Assembly (NCBI GenBank): GCA_943846675.1
Contig: OX044357.1
Location: 1,860,001-1,924,000 of the forward strand
Direction: 5' to 3'
DNA length: 64,000 nucleotides
Source: UBA987 sp002292105
Lineage (GTDB): Bacteria; Bacteroidota; Bacteroidia; NS11-12g; UBA9320
In this document: positions 1-9,096 of the stretch, piece after piece
Layout: each line of letters starts with the position of its first letter
Position numbering within the stretch: the first letter of the stretch is position 1
Program-made: the position numbers and the translations under genes
The notes under the pieces: generated by a model
What the model was told of the DNA's origin: nothing
The model's input: the letters and a program-made list of their open reading frames with translations, nothing else
Databases searched by the model: none

Positions 1-224
1 ACTTCATAAACAAATACTGCGTTCCAAGGCGCCACAAGGTGAAATCCCTCTCCAAGTACTTCTTCAGTGTTTACACCACCATTAAATCGCTCATAAAGCA
101 CTCCTGCTTCTCCTGAATGAATAGTGACAAAAGATTTAAATAAAATAATTAGTAAAACGAGACCTACGGCCCCACCAATAATTGTTAGTTTGTTTAGTTG
201 CGGTGAATTATATACTGTTTTCAT
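1..224 (-). CDS. SPFH/prohibitin-family membrane protein, N-terminal part
   Basis: The start codon is the ATG complementary to 222-224, and the gene runs off the left edge, so only about 74 residues are visible. There is a short polar N-terminus, then a single hydrophobic segment at about residues 15-31, then a stretch with GEAGVLYERF and GEGFHLVAPW. This matches the beginning of the prohibitin/band 7 (SPFH) domain that follows the membrane anchor in such proteins. SPFH proteins form large membrane-attached ring assemblies; the specific role cannot be read from a fragment. It is divergent from cinA with about 100 bp between them. Family assignment is fairly firm; subfamily is unknown. Confidence 0.75.
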   Translation of the reverse strand, partial: MKTVYNSPQLNKLTIIGGAVGLVLLIILFKSFVTIHSGEAGVLYERFNGGVNTEEVLGEGFHLVAPWNAVFVYE

Positions 225-328
225 ACGTTTTGTTTAAAGTACAACAATGTTACAGATAAAAAGTTACGGTTAACTACTTCAAAGAATACCATTTATCACA
301 CTACCTTCGTCGTTTAAATAATATTCTC

Positions 329-1564
329 TTGAAGGCAGAAATAATTACTATTGGCGACGAAATCCTTATAGGGCAAGTAATCGACACCAACTCAGCTTGG
401 ATTGGCCAACAGCTAAACCCCTTAGGCTGGGACGTGACGCGGATTACAACAATTTCTGATACAGCTGACGCCATTACCCAATCTCTTGATAATGGGATAA
501 AAAATAGTGATTTAATTATCATGACTGGGGGCCTAGGTCCAACAAAAGATGACATAACAAAAAAGACACTTTGCGCCTATTTTGGTGTGGATTTGGTCTT
601 CGACGAATCTGCATTTAAAAACGTGGAACGGATATTCAATCACCTGAAAAGGGAAATTACCCAAGTTAATCGCGATCAAGCCTTAATTCCAGCCAATGCC
701 AAGGCATTACAAAACAACTTTGGGACCGCACCAGGACTTTGGTTTGAAATAGACAACCGGATTATAGTGTGTTTACCGGGTGTGCCATACGAAATGAAAG
801 ACATTCTAAGCAATTTCGTATTCCCTCAACTACAAAAGAGATCGGTAGATATAGTGTCTCATCGTACCTTGGTTGTTTCAGGCATTCCAGAATCTTTAAT
901 AAGCGAACAAATCGAATCGATAGAACTTGGCTTACCTGCAGGGTTAAAAATTGCTTATTTGCCTAACTACGGCGTTGTTCGCCTACGTATTTCAGGGAAA
1001 GGAAAAGATGCAACTTTGATTGAGTCCCAAATTACGAAAGCGGTTTCGGCTATTGAAGCAATCCTTGGTAAATATGTTATTGCAACAAGCGACAAACGAA
1101 TCGAAGAGATTGTTGGTAGTTTGTTAACGGAGAAACAGGAATCTGTTTCTGTGGCAGAAAGCTGTACTGGAGGATATGTGGCCCATTTGATAACCTCTAT
1201 GCCTGGAAGTTCGGCTTATTTCCCAGGGTCTGTGGTAACCTATTCATACGAGAATAAGACTGAAGTACTTGGTGTGGATGCAGAACTATTATGGAATAAA
1301 GGGGCCGTAAGTCAGGAAGTAGTTGAAAAAATGGCCAAAGCTGTAAAACTCAAAAACAACACGAATTATGGTGTCGCCATATCAGGTATCGCTGGTCCGT
1401 CAGGAGGAACAGAAGATAAGCCTGTAGGGACAGTATGGATGGCCGTGACCAACGGAATAAATACGGATAGTAGGGTTTATCAATTACGTGGTGATCGACG
1501 TCAAAACATTGAACGTTCTGGGAATCTTGCCCTAGAAATGTTAAGACAAATCATATTGACCTAG
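329..1564 (+). CDS. cinA: CinA-family protein (MoaB-like domain plus NMN deamidase domain)
   Basis: The 411-residue length is normal for full CinA. Residues 1-165 form the MoaB/MogA-like COG1058 domain, with GDEILIGQ near the start and MTGGLGPTKDD at about 65-75. The C-terminal 150 residues are the PncC-type domain with SVAESCTGG at about residue 271 and GIAGPSGG further on. PncC domains deamidate nicotinamide mononucleotide in pyridine-nucleotide salvage; the N-terminal domain acts as an ADP-ribose pyrophosphatase in some homologues. The start is TTG at 329, chosen because the family begins K-A-E-I-I-T-I-G and there is no ATG nearby. It is a monocistronic gene facing away from the SPFH gene. 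Confidence 0.93.
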   Translation: MKAEIITIGDEILIGQVIDTNSAWIGQQLNPLGWDVTRITTISDTADAITQSLDNGIKNSDLIIMTGGLGPTKDDITKKTLCAYFGVDLVFDESAFKNVERIFNHLKREITQVNRDQALIPANAKALQNNFGTAPGLWFEIDNRIIVCLPGVPYEMKDILSNFVFPQLQKRSVDIVSHRTLVVSGIPESLISEQIESIELGLPAGLKIAYLPNYGVVRLRISGKGKDATLIESQITKAVSAIEAILGKYVIATSDKRIEEIVGSLLTEKQESVSVAESCTGGYVAHLITSMPGSSAYFPGSVVTYSYENKTEVLGVDAELLWNKGAVSQEVVEKMAKAVKLKNNTNYGVAISGIAGPSGGTEDKPVGTVWMAVTNGINTDSRVYQLRGDRRQNIERSGNLALEMLRQIILT

Positions 1565-1570
1565 ATTAGT

Positions 1571-1954
1571 CTACTCTTCCCTGACTCTTTCGACCTTGGT
1601 AACAAAATACTTGGTATCACCCAGAAAGAATACACTCATATATTTCTCTTCGTAATAGAGTTTTACACGGTATCCTCCGTCTATCGCATTATCGATGTCT
1701 TGCAGCACCTCGTCGCTAGAAGACTTTACGCTAAAGTGCCATATACTTGAGGTGATATCACCATTACCTTCTGAGAAACCTCCGGTGTTCAATTGACCTT
1801 CGTAGGTTTTGAACATAACCCCTTTCTTACTCATCTTGATAAGCTCGCCAGCTCTTTTCCCCTCACTAAAGTTTACATAGATGACAAAAGTGAAAATCAA
1901 AGTTGACACGGCAATTGTGATAAACAACAACCAAAGAAGAATTTTCTTAAACAT
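1571..1954 (-). CDS. Small membrane-anchored protein of unknown function
   Basis: A 127-residue protein with one N-terminal hydrophobic helix (about residues 5-26) and a soluble domain of about 95 residues that is probably periplasmic. Motifs visible include SIWHFSV, GGYRVKLYYEEKY and FFLGDTKYFVTKVE. Similar short membrane proteins occur in many Bacteroidota genomes without an experimental function, and I cannot assign one here. It is convergent with cinA, with only 6 bp between the stops. Start and reading frame look sound because the hydrophobic N-terminus follows directly on the ATG. Confidence 0.7.
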   Translation of the reverse strand: MFKKILLWLLFITIAVSTLIFTFVIYVNFSEGKRAGELIKMSKKGVMFKTYEGQLNTGGFSEGNGDITSSIWHFSVKSSSDEVLQDIDNAIDGGYRVKLYYEEKYMSVFFLGDTKYFVTKVERVREE

Positions 1955-2043
1955 AATGAATTATTACAGTCAGCTTTTAAATAGGTATACGACTATACCT
2001 CGAATGTATTAAAGTTGTTTTAATTTCGCACAAAATAAAGAAA

Positions 2044-2409
2044 ATGAAAAAGATTACACAGGTATTATTCATCGCTTTTATTGCAATTGCTTTTGCAGCA
2101 TGTAATGGTGGAGAAAAGAAAGAAGAGTGCAAAGAAGATTGCAAAAAAGAGGAATGCGCAGAAAAACATGGCGAGAAATGCGCTGATGACTGTGAAAAAG
2201 AATGTTGTTCGGACAAGAAAGGTGGCGAAGAAGCTCACGTTTGTGGTGATGACTGTAAAGACGGTTGCACACATAAAACTGAAGAAGCGCATGTTTGTTC
2301 TGAAGAGTGTGGTGATGAATGCGCTCACAAAACAGAAGATGCAGGTACAGAAGAAGGTGATGAAGACGAAGCTCCAGAATCTACCGAAGACGGCGCTGAG
2401 CACAGCTAA
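2044..2409 (+). CDS. Cysteine-rich acidic lipoprotein
   Basis: A 121-residue protein with a lipoprotein signal peptide (KK at the start, hydrophobic core, then F-A-A-C at about residues 17-20). The mature part is almost entirely Lys, Glu, Asp and Cys, with 13 further cysteines mostly in E-C or D-C pairs. Two copies of an 18-residue module (E-E-A-H-V-C, then D/E-C, then E/G-C, then H-K-T) lie back to back near the middle, followed by an acidic tail. The Cys/His spacing suggests metal binding at the outer membrane or periplasm, but that is inference. A terminator follows at 2434, so it is probably transcribed alone. Confidence 0.75.
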   Translation: MKKITQVLFIAFIAIAFAACNGGEKKEECKEDCKKEECAEKHGEKCADDCEKECCSDKKGGEEAHVCGDDCKDGCTHKTEEAHVCSEECGDECAHKTEDAGTEEGDEDEAPESTEDGAEHS

Positions 2410-2433
2410 TCAACCTGTTACATATAAAATTTT

Positions 2434-2459
2434 AAAGCCCAATTATTTGGGCTTTTTTT
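2434..2459 (+). terminator. Rho-independent terminator after the Cys-rich lipoprotein
   Basis: AAAGCCC and GGGCTTT pair around an 8-nt AT loop, followed by a run of T. It ends 25 bp after the lipoprotein stop and separates that gene from the glycosyltransferase downstream. Confidence 0.85.
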
Positions 2460-2469
2460 GTGTCTCATA

Positions 2470-3228
2470 ATGAACGTGAACAAAATATCGACAGTGATTA
2501 TCACACTCAACGAGGAAGCAACAATCGAACGTTGCTTAAACAGTGTGCTTGATATTAGTGACGAAATTTTGGTACTTGACAGCCATAGTACAGACGATAC
2601 AGCGCGTATATGCAAAACATTCAACAAGGTCCGGTTAATACCAACAGACTGGCTTGGTTATAGCAAAACGAAGAACAAAGGTGCGACCCTGGCTAAACAT
2701 AATTTTATTCTGTCTATCGATGCTGATGAGGCCCTAGACCAACTGGCAATAGCGTCTATACAAAAAAGTAAAACGATGGGTTTAGTTGATGCGTATTCCT
2801 TCAACCGCAAGAACTATTTCGGTAAAAAATGGATAAAATACGGGGGTTGGTACCCTGACACAAAGCTTCGACTTTACGACAAAACTACTTGCGCGTGGTC
2901 GGGAGACTTCGTTCACGAAACACTGCAACTTAGCCATAAAACGGAAACCAAACACCTTTCAGGCAACATTGAACACTTTACGGTATCGGGTAAAAAAGAA
3001 CACCTAGAAACGGTGCACAAATACGCACGCCTAGCTGCTAAAAGGGATATAACCCATAGAAAATCAAATAATGGTCTTAAAGCCGGATTAAGTGCATGCA
3101 CTCACTTTATCAAAATTTATCTGATAAAACTAGGCTTCTTACATGGCAGCACCGGTTTATGGATTGCACTTAACTCTGCCAAGTCTAAATGGCTACGGTA
3201 TATCTATTGGCAAGAACTAAAGGCATAA
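2470..3228 (+). CDS. Family 2 glycosyltransferase, WaaE/KdtX-like
   Basis: A 252-residue cytoplasmic GT-A glycosyltransferase. The N-terminus has the family 2 nucleotide-sugar fold: STVIITLNEEATIERCL, then EILVLDSHSTDDT, then the metal-binding D-A-D at about residues 85-90. The middle R-K-N-Y-F-G-K-K-W-I...G-G-W-Y-P-D segment is typical of the WaaE/KdtX lipopolysaccharide-core subgroup. The natural start is ATG at 2470; a TTG four codons upstream is in frame but lies in the preceding terminator tail. It stands alone before murB. Likely role is LPS core or other envelope glycan assembly; the sugar and acceptor cannot be told. Confidence 0.85.
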   Translation: MNVNKISTVIITLNEEATIERCLNSVLDISDEILVLDSHSTDDTARICKTFNKVRLIPTDWLGYSKTKNKGATLAKHNFILSIDADEALDQLAIASIQKSKTMGLVDAYSFNRKNYFGKKWIKYGGWYPDTKLRLYDKTTCAWSGDFVHETLQLSHKTETKHLSGNIEHFTVSGKKEHLETVHKYARLAAKRDITHRKSNNGLKAGLSACTHFIKIYLIKLGFLHGSTGLWIALNSAKSKWLRYIYWQELKA

Positions 3229-3286
3229 ACAAATTTGAGTCTATATGGCTAATGTGTGATGATTAGCACAGATATTTGCCAACCGA

Positions 3287-4300
3287 ATGAAGAAAGAATT
3301 CAACAAAAACCTTGCAGACCTCAACACATTTGGGATGTCAATCACTGCCAAGGAGTTTGTTCCAGTTACATCAGCCGACCAAGTCAAAGAGTTGGTGAAA
3401 AATTCCGTTTTCAAATCACCTTTTTTCATCTTAGGCGGAGGAAGTAACGTTCTATTTACCAATGACTTCGAAGGGACGGTTATCAAAAATGAGATCAAAG
3501 GAATCCATTTGATAACAGAAACCGAAAAAGACGTTACCATTCACGTTGGCGCAGGAGAAAACTGGCACGAAACCGTGTTGTACACCATTGATCAAAACTG
3601 GGGAGGGATAGAAAATTTGTCGCTGATACCTGGTTGTGTGGGCGCATCTCCGATTCAAAATATTGGCGCATATGGCGTAGAACTGAAAGATGTTTTGACA
3701 CAGGTATACTTCATCGACTTAGAATCTGGCGAGGAGCGCTCGTTGTCGAATACGGAGTGCCACTTTGGGTATCGAAACAGTGTTTTTAAACATGAATTAA
3801 AAAACAAAGTGTTTATCACAGGCATCGACTTGTGTCTTTCAAAACAGCACAGTTTGCAACTTACCTACGGTGCAATTATGGATCAACTTTCGAGTGCCGG
3901 TATAGATAATCCAACGATTAAAGATGTAAGCAATGCCGTCATCGAAATTCGCCAGAGCAAATTGCCCGACCCTCGTGTACTGGGAAACTCCGGAAGTTTC
4001 TTTAAAAACCCGGTCATTCCAAAATCTTTGTTTGACGAAATAAAAAAGTCCAATCCAGATTTAAGAAGCTACCCCGCTGGAGACTCACATGTGAAAATTG
4101 CGGCTGGTTGGTTAATAGAGAAATGCGGTTGGAAAGGGAAAAAAATTGGCAATACCGGTAGTCATGCAAAACAAGCGCTAGTGCTTGTCAATTATGGTGG
4201 AGCAAGCGGTTCTGAAGTACTTGGTCTTGCTAAAGAAATTATACGTTCGGTGAAAGAAACATTTAACGTAATCTTAGAGCCAGAAGTTAATATAGTGTAA
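3287..4300 (+). CDS. murB: UDP-N-acetylenolpyruvoylglucosamine reductase
   Basis: MurB reduces UDP-GlcNAc-enolpyruvate to UDP-MurNAc with NADPH and FAD, the second committed step of peptidoglycan synthesis in the cytoplasm. The 337-residue length fits type I MurB. The FAD-binding part has F-I-L-G-G-G-S-N-V at about residues 45-55 and L-S-L-I-P-G-C-V-G-A-S-P-I-Q-N-I-G-A-Y-G at about 111-130. The catalytic region has G-N-S-G-S-F-F-K-N-P, with the serine that donates a proton. Its stop overlaps the next start by one base (TAATG), so murB and the pseudouridine synthase are co-transcribed and probably translationally coupled. Confidence 0.96.
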   Translation: MKKEFNKNLADLNTFGMSITAKEFVPVTSADQVKELVKNSVFKSPFFILGGGSNVLFTNDFEGTVIKNEIKGIHLITETEKDVTIHVGAGENWHETVLYTIDQNWGGIENLSLIPGCVGASPIQNIGAYGVELKDVLTQVYFIDLESGEERSLSNTECHFGYRNSVFKHELKNKVFITGIDLCLSKQHSLQLTYGAIMDQLSSAGIDNPTIKDVSNAVIEIRQSKLPDPRVLGNSGSFFKNPVIPKSLFDEIKKSNPDLRSYPAGDSHVKIAAGWLIEKCGWKGKKIGNTGSHAKQALVLVNYGGASGSEVLGLAKEIIRSVKETFNVILEPEVNIV

Positions 4301-4989
4301 TGTCATACAACGTTTCAAAATCAATTATTTACGAAGACAATCACCTAATTGCGGTCAATAAACCTGCTGGCATTTTGGTCCAAGGAGATGTTACTGGCGA
4401 CCCCTGTTTAAGTGATTACATCAAAGCCTACATTCGAAAGAAGTACAACAAACCTGGAGAGGCTTACCTTGGTACAATTCACAGACTCGATCGACCCGTT
4501 AGCGGTGTTATCATTTTTGCAAAGACCTCTAAAGCCTTGACTCGCATGAACAAGATGATGCAAGACCACAGCATCAAAAAGACATACTACGCACTTTTGC
4601 AGAAAAAGCCACGCAAATTGTCGGAGGATTTAACACATTGGTTGGTCAAGATGGAAGACAAGAACATATCAAGAGCACACGACAAGGAAGTAAAGCGCTC
4701 AAAGAAATGTATGTTGACTTACAATTATCTGGGTACTGCCAATCACAAGTTTTTGATTCAAGTGAATCTTAAAACAGGCAGATCTCATCAGATAAGAGCT
4801 CAAATGGCAAAAATTGGTTTCCCTATATCAGGAGACCTAAAATATGGCAGCCGAAAAGGCAAAGGAAGCTTCATCTATTTGCATGCCAAAAGTTTGGAGT
4901 TTATCCATCCAGTGAAAAAAGAAAAATTACTTTTGCAATGTCCATTACCCGATGAAGAAAATTGGAATTTCTTTAGAGATTTTGGATAA
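4300..4989 (+). CDS. RluA-family RNA pseudouridine synthase
   Basis: A 229-residue enzyme that isomerises uridine to pseudouridine in rRNA or tRNA. The family signature is clear: an early L-I-A-V-N-K-P-A-G-I-L-V-Q, the catalytic motif H-R-L-D-R-P-V-S-G at about residues 63-71 with the nucleophilic Asp, and the later K-T-G-R-S-H-Q-I-R-A-Q. There is no S4 RNA-binding domain, which is normal for short RluA-like members. The target nucleotide cannot be assigned from sequence. It overlaps the murB stop by one base. Confidence 0.9.
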   Translation: MSYNVSKSIIYEDNHLIAVNKPAGILVQGDVTGDPCLSDYIKAYIRKKYNKPGEAYLGTIHRLDRPVSGVIIFAKTSKALTRMNKMMQDHSIKKTYYALLQKKPRKLSEDLTHWLVKMEDKNISRAHDKEVKRSKKCMLTYNYLGTANHKFLIQVNLKTGRSHQIRAQMAKIGFPISGDLKYGSRKGKGSFIYLHAKSLEFIHPVKKEKLLLQCPLPDEENWNFFRDFG

Positions 4990-5034
4990 AAATATTGCCC
5001 AAATATTGGGTTTACAGTTAATTAAAATTTGAAA

Positions 5035-6657
5035 ATGAACGGATTTTTTAAGGTACCAACACCAAAAAATGAACGTGTACGTGATTACGTACCTGGAAGC
5101 GATGAAGTAAACAACTTGAAAGCAAAGCTTGCAGAAATGCGCAGTGAACAACGTGATGTTCCTATGTATATTGGCGGAGAAGAGGTGAGAACAGGCAACA
5201 CTGGAACAATGCACCCACCCCATGACCACAAGCATGTATTGGGTCAATTTCACCGTGGCGACAAAACACACGTGGCTTCGGCCATTGATGCTGCTCTAGA
5301 AGCAAAAGACGCATGGGCCAATTTGAGTTGGGAAAATAGAGCGACTATCTTTTTGAAAGCGGCAGATTTGATCGCTGGAGAATATAGAAATGAAATTAAT
5401 GCAGCAACGATGCTTTGCCAAAGTAAAAACTGTTATCAGGCAGAGATTGATGCGGCTTGTGAGCTTATTGATTTTTTAAGGTTTAACGTGCAATACGTAA
5501 CACAGCTTTATGCTGAACAACCACCAGAAAACAGCCCTGGTGTTTGGAATAAGTTAGAATACCGTCCGTTAGAAGGGTTCGTATTCGCCTTAACCCCATT
5601 TAATTTTACTGCCATTGCAGCAAACTTACCAGGAACGCCTGCGTTGATGGGTAACACTGTGGTTTGGAAACCAGCAGAATCACAAATTTATTCTGCGCAC
5701 GTTATTATGAAGGTGTTTAAGGAAGCTGGATTACCTGATGGCGTAATAAATCTAGTGTATGTAAGCGGTCCCGACACCGGTGACGTAGTATTTAAGCATC
5801 GCGATTTTGCAGGTCTACATTTCACTGGCTCTACAGGTGTATTTAGACACTTATGGCAAGAAATCGGAGCAAACATTGCCAAATACAGAACCTACCCAAG
5901 AATCGTGGGAGAAACAGGCGGTAAGGATTTTGTTATGGTACACAAGTCATCGAATGCAGACCAAGTAGCTACAGCATTGGCACGTGGCGCATTTGAATTT
6001 CAAGGTCAAAAATGTTCGGCAGCAAGTCGTGCATACATTCCTAGTAATCTTTGGCCTGATGTTAAAGACATGTTGGTGTCGATGATGAAGGAAATGAAAA
6101 TGGGACCCACAGAAGACTTTAGTAATTTCATCAATGCAGTTATTGACGAAAAAGCGTTTGACAAAATTGCTTCATTCATCACTCAAGCTAAAGAAGATGG
6201 TGTTGAGATAATAGCTGGTGGAAACTTTGATAAATCTGAAGGTTATTTTATTGAACCAACTGTTATTGTTGCCAACGATCCAAAATACCGAACGATGTGC
6301 GAAGAAATTTTCGGTCCTGTATTAACCATTCACGTCTACGACGAGGACAAATACGAAGAGACCTTAGACCTAGTGGACGCAACAAGCGAATACGCACTTA
6401 CAGGTAGTATTTTCGCAAAAGACAGATATGCTGTTGAGTTAGGAACAGTTAAACTACGCAATGCCGCTGGAAACTTTTACATCAACGACAAACCAACAGG
6501 GGCTGTAGTAGGCCAGCAACCTTTTGGCGGTGCTAGAGGGTCAGGAACCAACGACAAAGCTGGTGCAAAGGCAAACTTAATGCGTTGGACGAGCATGAGA
6601 ACGATTAAAGAAACGTTCAATGCTCCGAAACACTTTGCATATCCATTCCACCTGTAA
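5035..6657 (+). CDS. pruA: L-glutamate gamma-semialdehyde (1-pyrroline-5-carboxylate) dehydrogenase
   Basis: A 540-residue aldehyde dehydrogenase that oxidises glutamate semialdehyde to glutamate with NAD+, completing proline breakdown. Visible are E-T-G-G-K-D (general-base Glu region) at about residue 295 and F-Q-G-Q-K-C-S-A-A-S-R with the catalytic Cys at about 330. E-E-I-F-G-P-V-L and Q-Q-P-F-G-G-A-R-G-S-G-T-N-D-K-A-G are typical of the stand-alone P5CDH group rather than bifunctional PutA. I chose ATG 5035 over an in-frame TTG two codons upstream. It is followed by a strong terminator at 6748, so it is a single-gene unit. Confidence 0.95.
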   Translation: MNGFFKVPTPKNERVRDYVPGSDEVNNLKAKLAEMRSEQRDVPMYIGGEEVRTGNTGTMHPPHDHKHVLGQFHRGDKTHVASAIDAALEAKDAWANLSWENRATIFLKAADLIAGEYRNEINAATMLCQSKNCYQAEIDAACELIDFLRFNVQYVTQLYAEQPPENSPGVWNKLEYRPLEGFVFALTPFNFTAIAANLPGTPALMGNTVVWKPAESQIYSAHVIMKVFKEAGLPDGVINLVYVSGPDTGDVVFKHRDFAGLHFTGSTGVFRHLWQEIGANIAKYRTYPRIVGETGGKDFVMVHKSSNADQVATALARGAFEFQGQKCSAASRAYIPSNLWPDVKDMLVSMMKEMKMGPTEDFSNFINAVIDEKAFDKIASFITQAKEDGVEIIAGGNFDKSEGYFIEPTVIVANDPKYRTMCEEIFGPVLTIHVYDEDKYEETLDLVDATSEYALTGSIFAKDRYAVELGTVKLRNAAGNFYINDKPTGAVVGQQPFGGARGSGTNDKAGAKANLMRWTSMRTIKETFNAPKHFAYPFHL

Positions 6658-6747
6658 TAAATAGAGAATAATTCCCATATTGGGACTTATTCCAATTTTG
6701 TGTCAGCTATAGGATTAGTGAAATAACACAGTCCAATATTAGCGCCT

Positions 6748-6792
6748 AAAATCCGTAACACATTGTAAAACAAAATGTTACGGATTTTTTTA
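6748..6792 (+). terminator. Rho-independent terminator after pruA
   Basis: AAATCCGTAACA pairs with TGTTACGGATTT across a loop of about 15 nt, followed by T7. It separates pruA from the gldL-like operon. Confidence 0.85.
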
Positions 6793-6896
6793 TGCTTAAT
6801 GATTTGTCCAGAAAAATGCGGTTCCTTCTCGTCTGGCATATTCGTTGCATTTAACATATCGATTAGTTACAACTTTAAAACTGAAATCGATAACAA

Positions 6897-7397
6897 ATGC
6901 GAAAATTCGATCTACTAAACTTCTTCTATGGGTTAGGTGCTGCTATTATACTCATTGCAGCCTTGTTTAAATTTCTCGGACTTGAAGGAGCAGACGCCCT
7001 ATTTATTGTTGGCCTTGTTGGTGAAGCAATAATTTTCTTGATTTCAGGTGCCCAACCAATTTTTAAGCATCAACCTTATAAGTGGGAGCGCTTATTTCCA
7101 CAATTACAAAAGGAAGATGACGACATAGAAACGGTTGAAGTAACTATTGATGGCGCTGAAGCTACCCAAGAGCAACAAATTCAACAAATCATCCAATCCA
7201 TAATTGGATTAAACAATTCTGTTGAAAATCTAAATAATGCAACCCAATGACTAACAACTTACGTGGATAAGCTAGAAACCAATTATGAAATGGTGAATAG
7301 CTCGACGTTAGACTATCATAAAGAAATAAACAGCCTTAAAATTAAGATTGCTTCGGCAAACGATAAATTAAAGGAATTTGAAAATTATAAATTTTAA
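6897..7397 (+). pseudogene. gldL: GldL-like motor protein, interrupted by an in-frame UGA
   Basis: GldL forms the pentameric inner-membrane stator that, with GldM, converts proton flow into work for gliding and type IX secretion. The first 117 codons give two membrane helices (about 10-28 and 33-52). Helix 1 has A-L-F-K-F, and helix 2 has I-V-G-L-V-G-E-A-I-I-F with the Glu (residue 43) matching the proton-path Glu of GldL. Codon 118 is UGA (7248-7250). The same frame then stays open for 48 codons as a coiled-coil-like tail (L-E-T-N-Y-E, L-K-I-K-I) and stops 5 bp before gldM. Either this is a nonsense mutation, a sequencing error or readthrough; the membrane motor part is intact regardless. 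Total length is also shorter than usual GldL (about 215). Confidence 0.82.
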
Positions 7398-7402
7398 TTG
7401 CC

Positions 7403-9094
7403 ATGTTTGAATCTAGTGCTCAAAGACTGAGACAGAAGGCAATTAACCTTCTATATCTCATATTTCTGGCGATGATTTTTACATACATCTCGTCAGATTT
7501 CGTGGACGCAGTGCAAAAAAGTGATCAGACCACTTCTGTACTCGGACGTCAAGTAGAAATACAAACCAATAGGTATAACCTTGTGGTGCTTAATCACCTC
7601 AAAAATGATAGTGCAACATATGCCAGGACCAAACATAGAATCGCTTCTATTGATGACAAGACAAATACCCAGCTCGACTTCATTGATAGTCTAAAGTTTG
7701 CTTTGATTGCAAAAGAAGGCTTTAACCCCTTTGGATATTTCAAAGGAGGGAAGCGCGAGGTTTTCTCTAACGAATTAATGATCGAAGGGCAGCAAGCTAA
7801 ACGTTTGTTTGACAGACTCAAAGAATATAAACTAGACATTAGCCAATTTGTTGAAGCCTCACAAGTGGATCAACTGGACACGATAATGCCATTGACTAGT
7901 TTTCAGTATAAATCAGACGGACAACTTATTGAATCTGAAAAATTCTACTTCTCGAAACACCCACTTACCGTATCGGTCATGAACCTGACTATGTTTAGAA
8001 GTCAGATTGAACTGATACGTAGCTTCATCTTCAATACAACTGTAAGTGAGGCGATTAGCGAATCGAGCTATCCAATACCGACGCCCTTATCTAGGGTGTT
8101 AACAGCTTCTGATGCGTTAGGTTCTAAAGATTACATTCCTATTTTCTTAGATCAAGTGAATTGGGACTCTATTGTACTTAATGAGAAATTGTTAAAAAAC
8201 AAACAGAGAGAAAACCAGATAAAAGAAGACAAACAAAACGAAGAACAGAAACATGCTGTAACCATTGAGTCGTTAAGTGACTCTGTTTATGCGGTGGGTA
8301 AACCAGTGCGATTCAATTTTGGATTTGACACAGAAACAAACAAACCGGTGAACATTTCCTTAACAGATCCAAATGGTGAAGAGAAAAGCTACGCACTTAA
8401 TGCACCAGGTACCTTCCTATTCGTTCCTGAAATAAAAGGATATTACACGCTTCGGTTTAACAATACTGTTGTTTCTGGAAGAAAAAACTTAAAGGTGTTA
8501 GATCTTAAGCCAATTCTAGAATCTGGTCAAATGGGAACCTTATATGTAGGCTTAAACAACCAGCTCAATTTAAGAACTGCGGAGTTTGAAGATACAGAAG
8601 GTTTGCAAGCCAGAATCTCTAAAGGTCAAATACTTAAAAAAGGCAAGAGCTTCTATGCTCGTGTGAACGAAGAAGGACAAGTTCGAGTGGAGGTTTTTGC
8701 TAAAATGCCTTACGGATTCGTCAGAATCGCAGACAAACAATACGTTGTTAGAAAACTAAATCCACCTATTGCTACGCTCAATGGCATAAGTAAATCAACC
8801 ATTGCCAAAGTTAGTGAGTTGGCCAAATCAAAAGCATTGAGCATCAAGTCTGATGAATTTTTGGTGGAAGAACAATATTACATTTCAAGCTTTGAAATGA
8901 CCATCATTTACAACGACCACACCGCCATTCTTAGACCTATACCAAATATAGGTAACTCACTGAATAGCAGTATCTTATATGCAATAAGTAAAGCGACAGC
9001 AGGTGACATTATTATGTTCACCAAAATTAAGGCGAAATCGTCGTTGGGAACGGATATTGAACTGCAACCGCTTACGTATTCAGTAACTAATTAA
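7403..9094 (+). CDS. gldM: GldM-like motor protein, divergent
   Basis: A 563-residue single-pass inner-membrane protein. GldM passes through the GldL pentamer and reaches across the periplasm. Residues 1-33 match the GldM start (R-L-R-Q-K-A-I-N-L-L-Y-L-I-F-L-A-M-I) with the one membrane helix at about 14-31. A helical D1 domain follows, with the characteristic M-N-L-T-M-F-R-S-Q-I-E-L-I-R segment, then beta-rich repeats including K-G-Y-Y-T-L-R-F. The C-terminal S-F-E-M-T-I-I-Y, A-T-A-G-D-I-I-M-F-T-K-I-K-A-K and L-Q-P-L matches the GldM C-terminal domain. It lies 5 bp after gldL. No gldK or gldN is adjacent, so this may be a second, diverged motor copy. Confidence 0.85.
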   Translation: MFESSAQRLRQKAINLLYLIFLAMIFTYISSDFVDAVQKSDQTTSVLGRQVEIQTNRYNLVVLNHLKNDSATYARTKHRIASIDDKTNTQLDFIDSLKFALIAKEGFNPFGYFKGGKREVFSNELMIEGQQAKRLFDRLKEYKLDISQFVEASQVDQLDTIMPLTSFQYKSDGQLIESEKFYFSKHPLTVSVMNLTMFRSQIELIRSFIFNTTVSEAISESSYPIPTPLSRVLTASDALGSKDYIPIFLDQVNWDSIVLNEKLLKNKQRENQIKEDKQNEEQKHAVTIESLSDSVYAVGKPVRFNFGFDTETNKPVNISLTDPNGEEKSYALNAPGTFLFVPEIKGYYTLRFNNTVVSGRKNLKVLDLKPILESGQMGTLYVGLNNQLNLRTAEFEDTEGLQARISKGQILKKGKSFYARVNEEGQVRVEVFAKMPYGFVRIADKQYVVRKLNPPIATLNGISKSTIAKVSELAKSKALSIKSDEFLVEEQYYISSFEMTIIYNDHTAILRPIPNIGNSLNSSILYAISKATAGDIIMFTKIKAKSSLGTDIELQPLTYSVTN

Positions 9095-9096
9095 TA

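Noticed and set aside
2065..2403. Phe-rich minus-strand frame of 112 codons
   Set aside because: It is the antisense shadow of the Glu/Lys/Cys codons of the lipoprotein gene.
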